The notes under the pieces are model-generated. The model was given only the letters and a program-made list of their open reading frames with translations. It made no database searches and was not told the DNA's origin. The position numbers and the translations under genes were made by a program. Positions 1 through 5,111 of a stretch of 5,175 bases of DNA are shown here, in pieces. Numbering within the stretch: the stretch's first letter is position 1; the number at the start of each line of letters is the position of its first letter. Source of the DNA: a bacterium (GTDB taxonomy: Bacteria; Patescibacteriota; Minisyncoccia; Phycocordibacterales; Phycocordibacteraceae); assembly GCA_021802795.1 (NCBI GenBank), contig JAJZRH010000043.1:1-5175 (forward strand), written 5' to 3'.

Positions 1-1
1 C

Positions 2-1168
2 GTCTCGGTGGACGTGTCCACGATGGCGCTCATTGAGTACTGCCAGAAAAACAACATCCTATATATCGATACGGTCGTGGAACCATGGCTCGGCTACTAC
101 ACCGATCCGTCGCTCTCAGTCTCCGAGCGTTCCAACTACGCGCTCCGGGAGCAAGCGCTCGCGCTCCGCTCGCTTGAACTTGAGGGTCCGCGCCCGACCG
201 CCATCATTGCGCACGGTGCAAATCCCGGACTTGTGTCGCATTTCGTGAAGCAGGCGCTTCTCAACATTGCCGCCGATACGGGGAAGCAGATCGCAACCCC
301 GACCTCGCAAGAGGAATGGGCGAAGCTTGCCCGGGACCTCGGGATCAAGGTCATCCACATCGCCGAGCGCGACACGCAGGAGTCGCCGGTGCCGAAGAAG
401 ATCGGCGAGTTCGTGAACACCTGGTCTATCGACGGATTCCATTCGGAAAGCAGTCAGCCGTCGGAAATGGGGTGGGGGACGCACGAGAAGACCATCCCGG
501 CGGACGGGCGCGAGCACGACTTCGGTTCGCGGTGCGCCATTTATCTGGAACAGCCGAGCTTCATGACCAAGACGCGCAGCTGGACGCCCACGGCAAAGGC
601 GCAGAACGGCTGGATCGTAACGCACCACGAGTCAATCTCCATTGCGGATTATTTTACGGTCACAGAGGACGGGAAGGCCGTGTATCGTCCGACCGTGCAC
701 TACGCCTATCATCCGTGCGACGGCGCCGTGCTTTCGCTCGATGAGCTGGTGAGCAATAACGGCGAACTCCAGAAAGAACAGCGGCTCATCAGCGAGGACA
801 TCCTTCCGGGCGGCGTGGATGAGCTCGGCGTCCTTCTTATGGGACATGAAAAGAACGCGTACTGGTACGGTTCCCGCCTTTCCATCGATGAAGCGCGCAG
901 GCTCGCGCCGCACAATAACGCCACCGGCCTCCAGGTAACTGCGAGCATCATCGGCGCGATGGTCTGGGCGATGCAGAATCCGACCAAGGGCATCGTGGAT
1001 GCCGACGAGATGGATCACCAGCTCTTGATGGACATCACGCGTCCGTACCTCGGCGAGATCATCGGCGAATACACCGACTGGACGCCCATACAAGGCCGCG
1101 GGAAGCTGTTCCCGGAGACCTTTGACGCCGAAGATCCGTGGCAGTTTGAGAACTTTAGGGTGTCGTAG
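2..1168 (+). CDS. hss: Homospermidine synthase, 5'-truncated by the window edge
   Basis: Makes sym-homospermidine from putrescine (or putrescine plus spermidine) in an NAD-dependent reaction in the cytoplasm; belongs to the bacterial saccharopine-dehydrogenase-like HSS family. The frame is open from base 2 (reading VSVDVS) to TAG at 1166-1168. GTG at 8 is an internal codon, not a start. Counting from that codon as residue 1, the active-site residues I recall for the 477-aa Blastochloris viridis enzyme fall in place with an offset of 90-92: D2 (D94), E25 in VVEPW (E117), N72 in HGANPG (N162), E120 in AERD (E210), W138 (W229), E146 (E237), H205/E207 in THHE (H296/E298) and D270 in GVDELG (D361). 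About 90 N-terminal residues, with the NAD-binding Rossmann start, are therefore missing to the left; the rest looks intact, ending in the usual DPWQF tail. It converges on the next gene with a 14-bp overlap. The residue numbers are from memory; family assignment is very likely correct. Confidence 0.95.
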   Translation, partial: VSVDVSTMALIEYCQKNNILYIDTVVEPWLGYYTDPSLSVSERSNYALREQALALRSLELEGPRPTAIIAHGANPGLVSHFVKQALLNIAADTGKQIATPTSQEEWAKLARDLGIKVIHIAERDTQESPVPKKIGEFVNTWSIDGFHSESSQPSEMGWGTHEKTIPADGREHDFGSRCAIYLEQPSFMTKTRSWTPTAKAQNGWIVTHHESISIADYFTVTEDGKAVYRPTVHYAYHPCDGAVLSLDELVSNNGELQKEQRLISEDILPGGVDELGVLLMGHEKNAYWYGSRLSIDEARRLAPHNNATGLQVTASIIGAMVWAMQNPTKGIVDADEMDHQLLMDITRPYLGEIIGEYTDWTPIQGRGKLFPETFDAEDPWQFENFRVS

Positions 1169-1655
1169 GAGGAACGACCCAATCCCGAAGGAGCGTTTTG
1201 AATTCGTCCGTGCGATCTTCAAAACCGACCCGCACCATGTGGAGGAACGGGTGGCATTCCGGCGTGAATTCATAGTGGCCGCGCACTTCGCCGTCTTTAA
1301 ATATGCGGATATGGTATTGGCGTTCAAAACCGGCCGTGCGCCGCAAGCTCACAAGCTCCCCGGAGTCCTTCCATGCGACAAAATGACTCCCGTAGCCTTG
1401 TTCAACGAGGAAGAACGCGAGATCGCGCGCGGAATGCGACGGCTGAAGGAGCCCCAGGAGGAATTCCTGCCGTCCCGTGTGCCCCGGTTCGAAATAATTG
1501 ATGAAGAATTTCCCGATGCCGAGCCGGTACGCGGCCCGGCGTATGAGGGGATAGAAACGCGAGTAGAACTTCCAGAACCAGTATTTGATCCGGTCAAGAA
1601 ATGCCGTAGGGTACTCTATCCGCGAATGCGGAAGCTGCTTTATCCACTTTTCCAC
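1155..1655 (-). CDS. Conserved hypothetical protein, 166 aa, second gene after doxX
   Basis: Function not recognised. A basic, aromatic-rich N-terminus (about residues 12-55, with WFWKFYSRFYP) leads into the segment FEPGHTGRQEFLLGLL and then an apparent alpha/beta domain with the strands SHFVAWKD, GELVSLRR, YHIRIFKDGEVRGHYE and the end VGFEDR. It is probably cytoplasmic or peripherally membrane-bound; there is no clear transmembrane helix, signal peptide or catalytic motif. I have the impression of similar proteins in Parcubacteria genomes, but cannot check. The start is GTG at 1655, since an in-frame stop lies six codons upstream; no Shine-Dalgarno site precedes it. It begins 15 bases after the doxX-like stop, so it is probably co-transcribed with and coupled to that gene. 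The opposite-strand frame over 1122-1670 is arginine-rich and lacks protein-like character, so I chose this strand. Confidence 0.8.
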   Translation of the reverse strand: MEKWIKQLPHSRIEYPTAFLDRIKYWFWKFYSRFYPLIRRAAYRLGIGKFFINYFEPGHTGRQEFLLGLLQPSHSARDLAFFLVEQGYGSHFVAWKDSGELVSLRRTAGFERQYHIRIFKDGEVRGHYEFTPECHPFLHMVRVGFEDRTDEFKTLLRDWVVPPTTP

Positions 1656-1670
1656 GGTAGAGATGGATGA

Positions 1671-2210
1671 TTATGGGGAATTGCGCGAGCGGAACGTTCG
1701 GCGCAGGTACGGCTTCGCGTAGCGGTCCAGGCCCCAATAACCGGCAACGCGGCGCGCGCTCATGATGCCGAGCGCGACCAGAACGAAGATCGGGTTCATG
1801 CTGACCGTACCGGCGAGCATGAAGTTGAATGACATGAAGAAAGCGAAGAACGCGGCGGTGCAGGTGAAGAGCCCGACGATGAGTCCGAGTCCGATGGCGA
1901 GTTCGCCGAGGACCACGGCGTGCGACCATCCGTTTACGTGGGGAAGCACGGTGTTCTGGAGGAACGTCGCATACCACATCTGCACGTCCGGATGGGCGCC
2001 GACGGTCTTTGCGAGCGCGCCGTTCACGAAGCCCTGGAGCGCGGCCCCGGCATTGCTCCCGAACCAAACCGGATTTCCGAGCTTCTCCCAGCCGGCCATG
2101 AGGAACTCGTAACCGAGGTACAGGCGGGCGAGAAACCACAGCGGCGCGCTTGCTTTGCTTGCGGTGAAGAAGTGGGCGAACCGGGATTGCTCAATGGTAT
2201 ACGTGTTCAT
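1671..2210 (-). CDS. DoxX/DoxD-like four-helix membrane protein
   Basis: Small integral membrane protein of the DoxX-like superfamily, whose members are linked to quinone or thiosulfate redox chemistry or to redox stress; the exact activity here is unknown. From ATG at 2210 it has 179 residues. Helix 1 is about 22-44 (family-like ARLYLGYEFLMAGWEKL), then an extracytoplasmic segment of about 50 residues, helix 2 about 95-115 (VLGELAIGLGLIVGLF), helix 3 about 117-134, helix 4 about 139-160, and a basic tail (YLRRTFRSR) expected to be cytoplasmic. The long loop between helices 1 and 2 is typical of DoxD-like forms. An in-frame ATG at 2219 lies inside the likely -10 box, so 2210 is preferred and the mRNA is probably leaderless. 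It heads a two-gene unit with the hypothetical gene at 1155-1655 and is divergent from the apbE-like gene. The family call is firm; the substrate is not. Confidence 0.88.
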   Translation of the reverse strand: MNTYTIEQSRFAHFFTASKASAPLWFLARLYLGYEFLMAGWEKLGNPVWFGSNAGAALQGFVNGALAKTVGAHPDVQMWYATFLQNTVLPHVNGWSHAVVLGELAIGLGLIVGLFTCTAAFFAFFMSFNFMLAGTVSMNPIFVLVALGIMSARRVAGYWGLDRYAKPYLRRTFRSRNSP

Positions 2211-2217
2211 ACCCCTC

Positions 2218-2223
2218 ATTCTA
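2218..2223 (-). promoter_or_regulatory. Probable -10 box (TAGAAT) of the DoxX-like gene
   Basis: On the minus strand TAGAAT is followed by seven bases (GAGGGGT) and then the ATG at 2210, so transcription would begin at or one base before the start codon. The box contains the upstream in-frame ATG (2219), which therefore cannot be used if this promoter is right. No convincing -35 box is visible. Confidence 0.5.
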
Positions 2224-2260
2224 GACCAGGCGGGGTGAAAGGGAAGAGCCTCGTGGGGAG

Positions 2261-2269
2261 TACTATACA
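2261..2269 (+). promoter_or_regulatory. Probable -10 region (TACTAT/TATACA) of the apbE-like gene
   Basis: Two overlapping hexamers, TACTAT (2261-2266) and TATACA (2264-2269), put the transcription start near 2273-2276, only 3-6 bases before ATG at 2279. That leaves no room for a Shine-Dalgarno site, so translation is probably leaderless. No good -35 box is seen. Together with the minus-strand box at 2218-2223, this makes the 68-bp gap a divergent promoter region. Confidence 0.45.
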
Positions 2270-2278
2270 GATACGATT

Positions 2279-3025
2279 ATGAAGGAAACGAGGCTCATTA
2301 TGGGCATGCCCATCGAGATAGAAATTGCCGGTGAGGGCGTCGAGGACGCCTTTACGGCGGCATTTGCGTATCTCGTCGCCGTGGATGAGCGTTTCAGTAC
2401 CTATAAAGAGGAGAGCGAAATATCGCGCATCAATCGCGGCGAACTTTCCCGCGAGGACGCGAGCCCGCTTATGCGCGAAGTTTTCGCCATCGCGGAACAA
2501 ACGAAGAAGAAGACGAACGGGTACTTCGACATCCGCCGCCCGGACGGCTCCCTTGATCCTTCCGGCGTCGTAAAAGGTTGGGCGATACTGAACACCGCAA
2601 AACTCATCCGTGATGCGGGATATGAGAATTATTTCGTGAACGCCGGCGGCGACATTGCGATGAGCGGCAGGAACGCGAAGGGCGAGGAGTGGAGCGTCGG
2701 CATCCGCAACCCATTTAACATCAACGAGATCGTGAAGGTCGTGTATCCGCACGGGAAGGGCATCGCAACGTCCGGCTCGTACATTCGCGGCGACCATATT
2801 TACAATCCGAAGAACCCGGAAGAAAAACTACATGACGTCGTGAGCATTACCGTCATCGGCCCCGACGTGCTCGCGGCCGACCTCATGGCCACCGCAGCCT
2901 TTGCGATGGGAAAGGACGGCATCGCTTTCATTGAGCGCCTCTCGGGTTTTGAAGGCTACGCCATCGATGCGAAGGGCACGGCCACTTTCACGAGCGGTTT
3001 TGCGGCGTACACTTCGCACTCTTAG
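2279..3025 (+). CDS. apbE: ApbE-family FAD:protein FMN transferase
   Basis: Transfers FMN from FAD to a Ser/Thr of target flavoproteins such as NqrB/NqrC, RnfG-type or other FMN-binding-domain proteins, using Mg2+. 248 aa, a compact single-domain form. Family landmarks in order: MGMPIEIEI near the N-terminus, DERFSTY (36-42), SEISRIN (46-52), GYFDIR (81-86), DPSGVVKGWA (93-102) for flavin binding, NAGGDI (121-126), GIATSGSY (161-168), HIYNP (173-177), and ADLMATAAFAMG (200-211), where D201 and T205 match the metal-binding Asp/Thr pair. There is no signal peptide or lipobox, unlike most Gram-negative ApbE proteins, so it probably acts in the cytoplasm or is exported by an unseen route. The ATG at 2279 sits just after a -10-like box and lacks a Shine-Dalgarno site. 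No FMN-acceptor gene is in the window; the divergent DoxX-like gene is a redox-type neighbour, but a link is speculative. Confidence 0.94.
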   Translation: MKETRLIMGMPIEIEIAGEGVEDAFTAAFAYLVAVDERFSTYKEESEISRINRGELSREDASPLMREVFAIAEQTKKKTNGYFDIRRPDGSLDPSGVVKGWAILNTAKLIRDAGYENYFVNAGGDIAMSGRNAKGEEWSVGIRNPFNINEIVKVVYPHGKGIATSGSYIRGDHIYNPKNPEEKLHDVVSITVIGPDVLAADLMATAAFAMGKDGIAFIERLSGFEGYAIDAKGTATFTSGFAAYTSHS

Positions 3026-3041
3026 AATCGAATCCGAGCCC

Positions 3042-3069
3042 TTGAGAGAGTCCCTCTCTGTGGTATAAT
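3042..3069 (+). promoter_or_regulatory. Near-consensus promoter of the radical SAM/peptide cassette
   Basis: TTGAGA (3042-3047), a 16-bp spacer, then a perfect TATAAT (3064-3069) preceded by TGG (3061-3063), an extended -10. The predicted start of transcription is near 3076. It lies 16 bp after the apbE-like stop and is the best sigma-70-type promoter in the window. Unlike the other promoters here it is followed by a leader of about 65 nt rather than directly by an ATG. Confidence 0.85.
3045..3059. repeat. Short inverted repeat in the promoter spacer
   Basis: AGAGAG (3045-3050) and CTCTCT (3054-3059) are perfect reverse complements separated by TCC. They overlap the end of the -35 box and fill the spacer of the cassette promoter. 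This could be an operator, or a weak hairpin ending the apbE-like transcript (no T-run follows), or chance. Confidence 0.4.
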
Positions 3070-3074
3070 GGTCC

Positions 3075-3138
3075 CCGGTTGGCTAGGGGAACACCTCCAG
3101 CCAAGTCCTTTCACAAGATACCAACCGGCGAGAGGTGT
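3075..3138 (+). promoter_or_regulatory. Structured 5' leader with alternative folds masking or freeing the ribosome-binding site
   Basis: Two incompatible foldings can be drawn. Fold A: hairpin 3079-3104, TTGGCT paired with AGCCAA, an A/C mismatch, then GGGG paired with CCTC (one G-U) and an AACA loop. Fold B: CCGGTTGG (3075-3082) pairs perfectly with CCAACCGG (3121-3128), breaking the base of hairpin A, while ACACCTC (3091-3097) pairs perfectly with GAGGTGT (3132-3138), which contains the Shine-Dalgarno site. The two stems of fold B together form an H-type pseudoknot. Fold A leaves the site free and fold B hides it, as in a translational riboswitch or autoregulatory leader. I do not recognise a known riboswitch class. 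The pairings are seen in the sequence; regulation is inferred. Confidence 0.55.
3131..3136 (+). promoter_or_regulatory. Ribosome-binding site fixing the radical SAM start
   Basis: AGAGGT lies six to seven bases before ATG at 3142. It supports that ATG over an upstream in-frame TTG at 3079, which would fall within three bases of the predicted transcription start and inside the structured leader. Confidence 0.75.
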
Positions 3139-3141
3139 GCG

Positions 3142-4230
3142 ATGAAACGATACACGACGTGGCTGACGATCAATCGTCAGTGCAACCTGCACTGTTACTG
3201 GTGCTACCAAGGCGAACTGCTGTCGAGCAAGGACATGATGTCGCTCGACTTGGCGGGGAAGCTGATCAACCTGTCGGTCGGGATGGGGACGAAGAAATTT
3301 GTCCTGATCGGCGGAGAGCCGACCATTCATCCCGATTTTCTCGAGATCGTGCGGCAATGCAGCGCCGCCGATGTCGGACTGCTGACCAACGGGATCTCGT
3401 TCGCGAATCGGGGCTTCTGCCAGCGCGCGGAGGAGGCGGGATTGAAATCCGTCTCCACGTCGCTCAAGGGCGCTTCCGAAGAAGACTATGCGAACAAGTG
3501 CGACGGAAAGCACATGTTCGGCAAAGTCATGCGGGCGATCGAGAACTTGGAAGCGAGCGGCATGCAACACCAAGTCTCGGTCACAGTCAGTCGCTCCGTA
3601 GTCGATGGCTGGGAAGCCATGCTCCGCCTGATACGAGAATGCGGCGCGTCGAGCTTCACGTTTTCGTTCGAGCGCCCCGTCGTCACGGCGAAGGACGTCT
3701 CGTTCGACGACAGCATGCTTCCCGGAGAGATCGTCCCGTTCATTGAACGGACGATGTACCCGTCGCTCAAGGAAACAGGGGTGGCATTCGACCTAAATGT
3801 CACCTTTCCGCAGTGTCATTTCAGCGAGGGCTTTCTGTCAAAAGCCCACGCCGAGGGGCACGCGGTAGCGGGATGCCAACTCCTCATGGGGAACGGCATT
3901 GTCTTCGACCCCGGCGGTCGGGTGCTTGCGTGCAATCACATGCACGATCATCCGATCGGCGAATACGGGAAGGATTTCCGGACTCTCGAAGAGATGAGCG
4001 CCTGGCGCGATTCTCCCGACATTCGGAAGTTCTACGAACTTGCGAGCGCTCCTCCGGGGGCGCGATGCGGGGGCTGCTCCGATTGGGGCAGTTGCGGTGC
4101 AGGATGTCGCATTTTTTGGCTCTACAAGGGGGCCAGGGTGTTACTTCCTGTGAAGTCGATCGGCAACAGAAAGAGGTGTCATCATGACGACAAGCTTCAT
4201 GGCTCAGCGGTTCAAGCGGAACGGCGTTAA
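3142..4230 (+). CDS. Radical SAM/SPASM protein, putative RiPP maturase; 3' end possibly frameshifted
   Basis: Probably a cytoplasmic peptide-modifying enzyme that cleaves S-adenosylmethionine and acts on the adjacent Cys-rich peptide. From ATG 3142 the frame gives 362 aa. The radical SAM cluster motif CxxxCxxC is C14, C18, C21 (CNLHCYWC); GGEPT at 57-61 is the usual SAM-binding turn. A SPASM domain follows with C245-x13-G-x4-C264 and C309-x2-C312-x5-C318-x3-C322, spacing that fits auxiliary 4Fe-4S clusters. After C322 the frame becomes basic, unlike SPASM tails, and runs 47 bp into the peptide gene. A -1 shift (for example one extra T in the T6 run 4112-4117, or one extra G in 4128-4132) would give a 348-aa protein with a last Cys at 337 and a TGA at 4185-4187, overlapping the peptide ATG as ATGA. 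Start chosen on the AGAGG site and the promoter. Leu codons are CTG-rich, unlike the upstream genes. Family call sure; substrate inferred from context. Confidence 0.92.
   Translation: MKRYTTWLTINRQCNLHCYWCYQGELLSSKDMMSLDLAGKLINLSVGMGTKKFVLIGGEPTIHPDFLEIVRQCSAADVGLLTNGISFANRGFCQRAEEAGLKSVSTSLKGASEEDYANKCDGKHMFGKVMRAIENLEASGMQHQVSVTVSRSVVDGWEAMLRLIRECGASSFTFSFERPVVTAKDVSFDDSMLPGEIVPFIERTMYPSLKETGVAFDLNVTFPQCHFSEGFLSKAHAEGHAVAGCQLLMGNGIVFDPGGRVLACNHMHDHPIGEYGKDFRTLEEMSAWRDSPDIRKFYELASAPPGARCGGCSDWGSCGAGCRIFWLYKGARVLLPVKSIGNRKRCHHDDKLHGSAVQAERR
4172..4177 (+). promoter_or_regulatory. Ribosome-binding site of the Cys-rich peptide gene
   Basis: AGAGGT ends six bases before ATG at 4184. The octamer AGAGGTGT (4172-4179) is identical to that before the radical SAM start (3131-3138). 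It supports real translation of the short ORF. Confidence 0.75.
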
Positions 4231-4363
4231 ACCGAAGCAGAAGCGCGGCGGATACACGGGGATCTCCCGTGCGGAAACGTGCGACTGCAAAGCAAGGGGC
4301 CTGAAAGAGCACTCCTGCAAGCGGAAGGGCAACCTGATTTGCGATTGCTGCCCCGACGACTAG
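4184..4363 (+). CDS. Six-cysteine 59-aa peptide, putative RiPP precursor
   Basis: Short gene immediately downstream of the radical SAM/SPASM gene, inferred to encode its peptide substrate. Residues 1-32 are basic, contain no Cys and would serve as leader (QRFKRNGVKPKQKRGG is part of it). Residues 33-59 hold all six cysteines: C33-D-C35, C45, then C53-D-C55-C56, ending PDD. The doublet CDC occurs near each end of the core. Six Cys within 24 residues recalls SCIFF-type ranthipeptide and sactipeptide precursors, where radical SAM/SPASM enzymes form thioether links, but the spacing matches no family I can name. No hydrophobic signal peptide is visible. The gene has an AGAGGTGT ribosome-binding site, overlaps the enzyme frame by 47 bp as written (or by 4 bp if the enzyme gene is frame-corrected), and is followed 33 bp later by a terminator. 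Alternative: a small Zn- or metal-binding protein. Reality of the ORF is likely; its role is inferred. Confidence 0.8.
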   Translation: MTTSFMAQRFKRNGVKPKQKRGGYTGISRAETCDCKARGLKEHSCKRKGNLICDCCPDD

Positions 4364-4396
4364 ACGGCAATCATGCCCGGTTGGGCGTGAACTCGG

Positions 4397-4423
4397 GGGG
4401 CGACCCAGTGTCGCCCCTTTTTT
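4397..4423 (+). terminator. Intrinsic terminator of the cassette
   Basis: GGGGCGAC (4397-4404) pairs perfectly with GTCGCCCC (4410-4417) around a CCAGT loop, followed directly by six T (4418-4423). It ends transcription 33 bp after the peptide stop and separates the cassette from the metalloprotease gene. Confidence 0.95.
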
Positions 4424-4449
4424 ATTTGCATGATATCGCCGAACCAAGG

Positions 4450-4458
4450 TGCTACCAT
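4450..4458 (+). promoter_or_regulatory. Probable extended -10 promoter of the HExxH gene
   Basis: TGC followed by TACCAT (4453-4458), then GG, resembles the TGG-TATAAT-GG of the cassette promoter. The start of transcription would fall at about 4465, which is the A of the ATG, so the mRNA would be leaderless. No well-spaced -35 box is visible (TTGCAT at 4426-4431 is 21 bp away). Confidence 0.5.
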
Positions 4459-4464
4459 GGCCGC

Positions 4465-5088
4465 ATGGCGGATGGATATCTTCCAAGGCTCGATATTTCC
4501 TACAGTGCTAAGCAAGAAGTACGGCGAGTGCGGGATACGCTGGAGAGGCTCTCGTGGTACCAGGAAGAAGGCTACCGCGTCGATCTTCCCGGAGGCATAA
4601 CCAAAGAATCGGACGACGAAGAGGTTATGCGGGCGGTGGAGCATGAGTATGCCGCTGCCAGCTATGCCGAGCACGCCGCGACGTTGCAGAAAGAATGGGA
4701 GGCTCTCCACCGAGGATTTGGAAGAATGAAAGAAGAGCCGACGTTTCATTTGGAGGACGAATATAACGTCGTGCTGACGAAATATGGAGTTGGAGGAAGT
4801 TACGATCCGAATTTAAATAAAGTGACAGTGAAGGTGTCGGCGCGGCCTCGGGGCGGAATCGAAGGAATAGTGGTCCACGAGGTGGTACACCTGGCAGTCC
4901 AATACCTTATCGATCTGCATCAGCTGCCGCACTGGCGCAAGGAACGCCTGGTGGATCTGGTCGTGGAACGATACTTCCCGGGACTGAGGAAGATGCAGGA
5001 CATTGCAGAAGATGTCTCGATAGTGGACCGAGCGTTCGAGAAGTATTTCCCGAACATGGAGGAAGTCGTTCGGTCAATAGGAGGCTGA
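4465..5088 (+). CDS. Putative HExxH zinc metalloprotease, 207 aa
   Basis: Probably a soluble zinc-dependent peptidase of unassigned family. HEVVH at 138-142, preceded by the hydrophobic stretch GIVV, is the classic zinc motif with E139 as catalytic base. RKERLVD follows at 158-164, so E160, 18 residues after the second His, is a candidate third ligand as in gluzincins. Residues 15-100 are charged and helical (heptad-like 46-91). The segment 101-125 (YNVVLTKYGVGGSYDPNLNKVTV) looks like the beta hairpin that precedes the active-site helix. No signal peptide or membrane helix. ATG 4465 was chosen because it follows the -10 box directly; the open frame reaches back to 4279, but that part lies over the peptide gene and the terminator. 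It stands behind the cassette terminator with its own promoter, so it is not in that operon. A role in trimming the Cys-rich peptide is possible but unsupported. Zinc-peptidase call likely; substrate unknown. Confidence 0.82.
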   Translation: MADGYLPRLDISYSAKQEVRRVRDTLERLSWYQEEGYRVDLPGGITKESDDEEVMRAVEHEYAAASYAEHAATLQKEWEALHRGFGRMKEEPTFHLEDEYNVVLTKYGVGGSYDPNLNKVTVKVSARPRGGIEGIVVHEVVHLAVQYLIDLHQLPHWRKERLVDLVVERYFPGLRKMQDIAEDVSIVDRAFEKYFPNMEEVVRSIGG

Positions 5089-5098
5089 CGCGACGTAG

Positions 5099-5104
5099 TA
5101 CAAT
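5099..5104 (+). promoter_or_regulatory. Probable -10 box (TACAAT) before the last gene
   Basis: TACAAT followed by GG, like the two preceding promoters, lies seven bases before ATG at 5112. The predicted transcription start is at the ATG or one base before it. No clear -35 box is visible. Confidence 0.5.
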
Positions 5105-5111
5105 GGCGGGC

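Noticed and set aside
1156..1170. Terminator between the converging synthase and hypothetical genes
   Set aside because: The genes overlap by 14 bp and no GC-rich hairpin with a T-run is present on either strand.
1122..1670. Long plus-strand open frame opposite the hypothetical gene
   Set aside because: Its translation is charged and arginine/proline-rich without domain character; the minus-strand product has coherent aromatic and beta-strand patterns and sits in an operon.
3075..3138. Assignment of the leader to a known SAM or preQ1 riboswitch class
   Set aside because: The pseudoknot shape is reminiscent, but I cannot match the conserved core nucleotides of any class, so it is reported as unclassified.
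3079..3141. TTG start giving 21 extra residues on the radical SAM protein
   Set aside because: It lies about three bases from the predicted transcription start, has no ribosome-binding site, and would cover the structured leader; ATG 3142 has AGAGG at good spacing and starts where radical SAM proteins usually do.
4112..4132. Programmed -1 frameshifting at T6 or G5
   Set aside because: Neither site forms a proper X-XXY-YYZ slippery heptamer in the zero frame and no clear stimulatory hairpin was found; an indel is the simpler reading. Kept only as a minor possibility.
4279..4464. Upstream extension of the metalloprotease frame
   Set aside because: It runs through the peptide gene and the terminator hairpin; a transcript from the -10 box at 4453 cannot include it.
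4457..4467. ATG at 4457 just before the metalloprotease start
   Set aside because: It is in another frame and lies within the -10 box.
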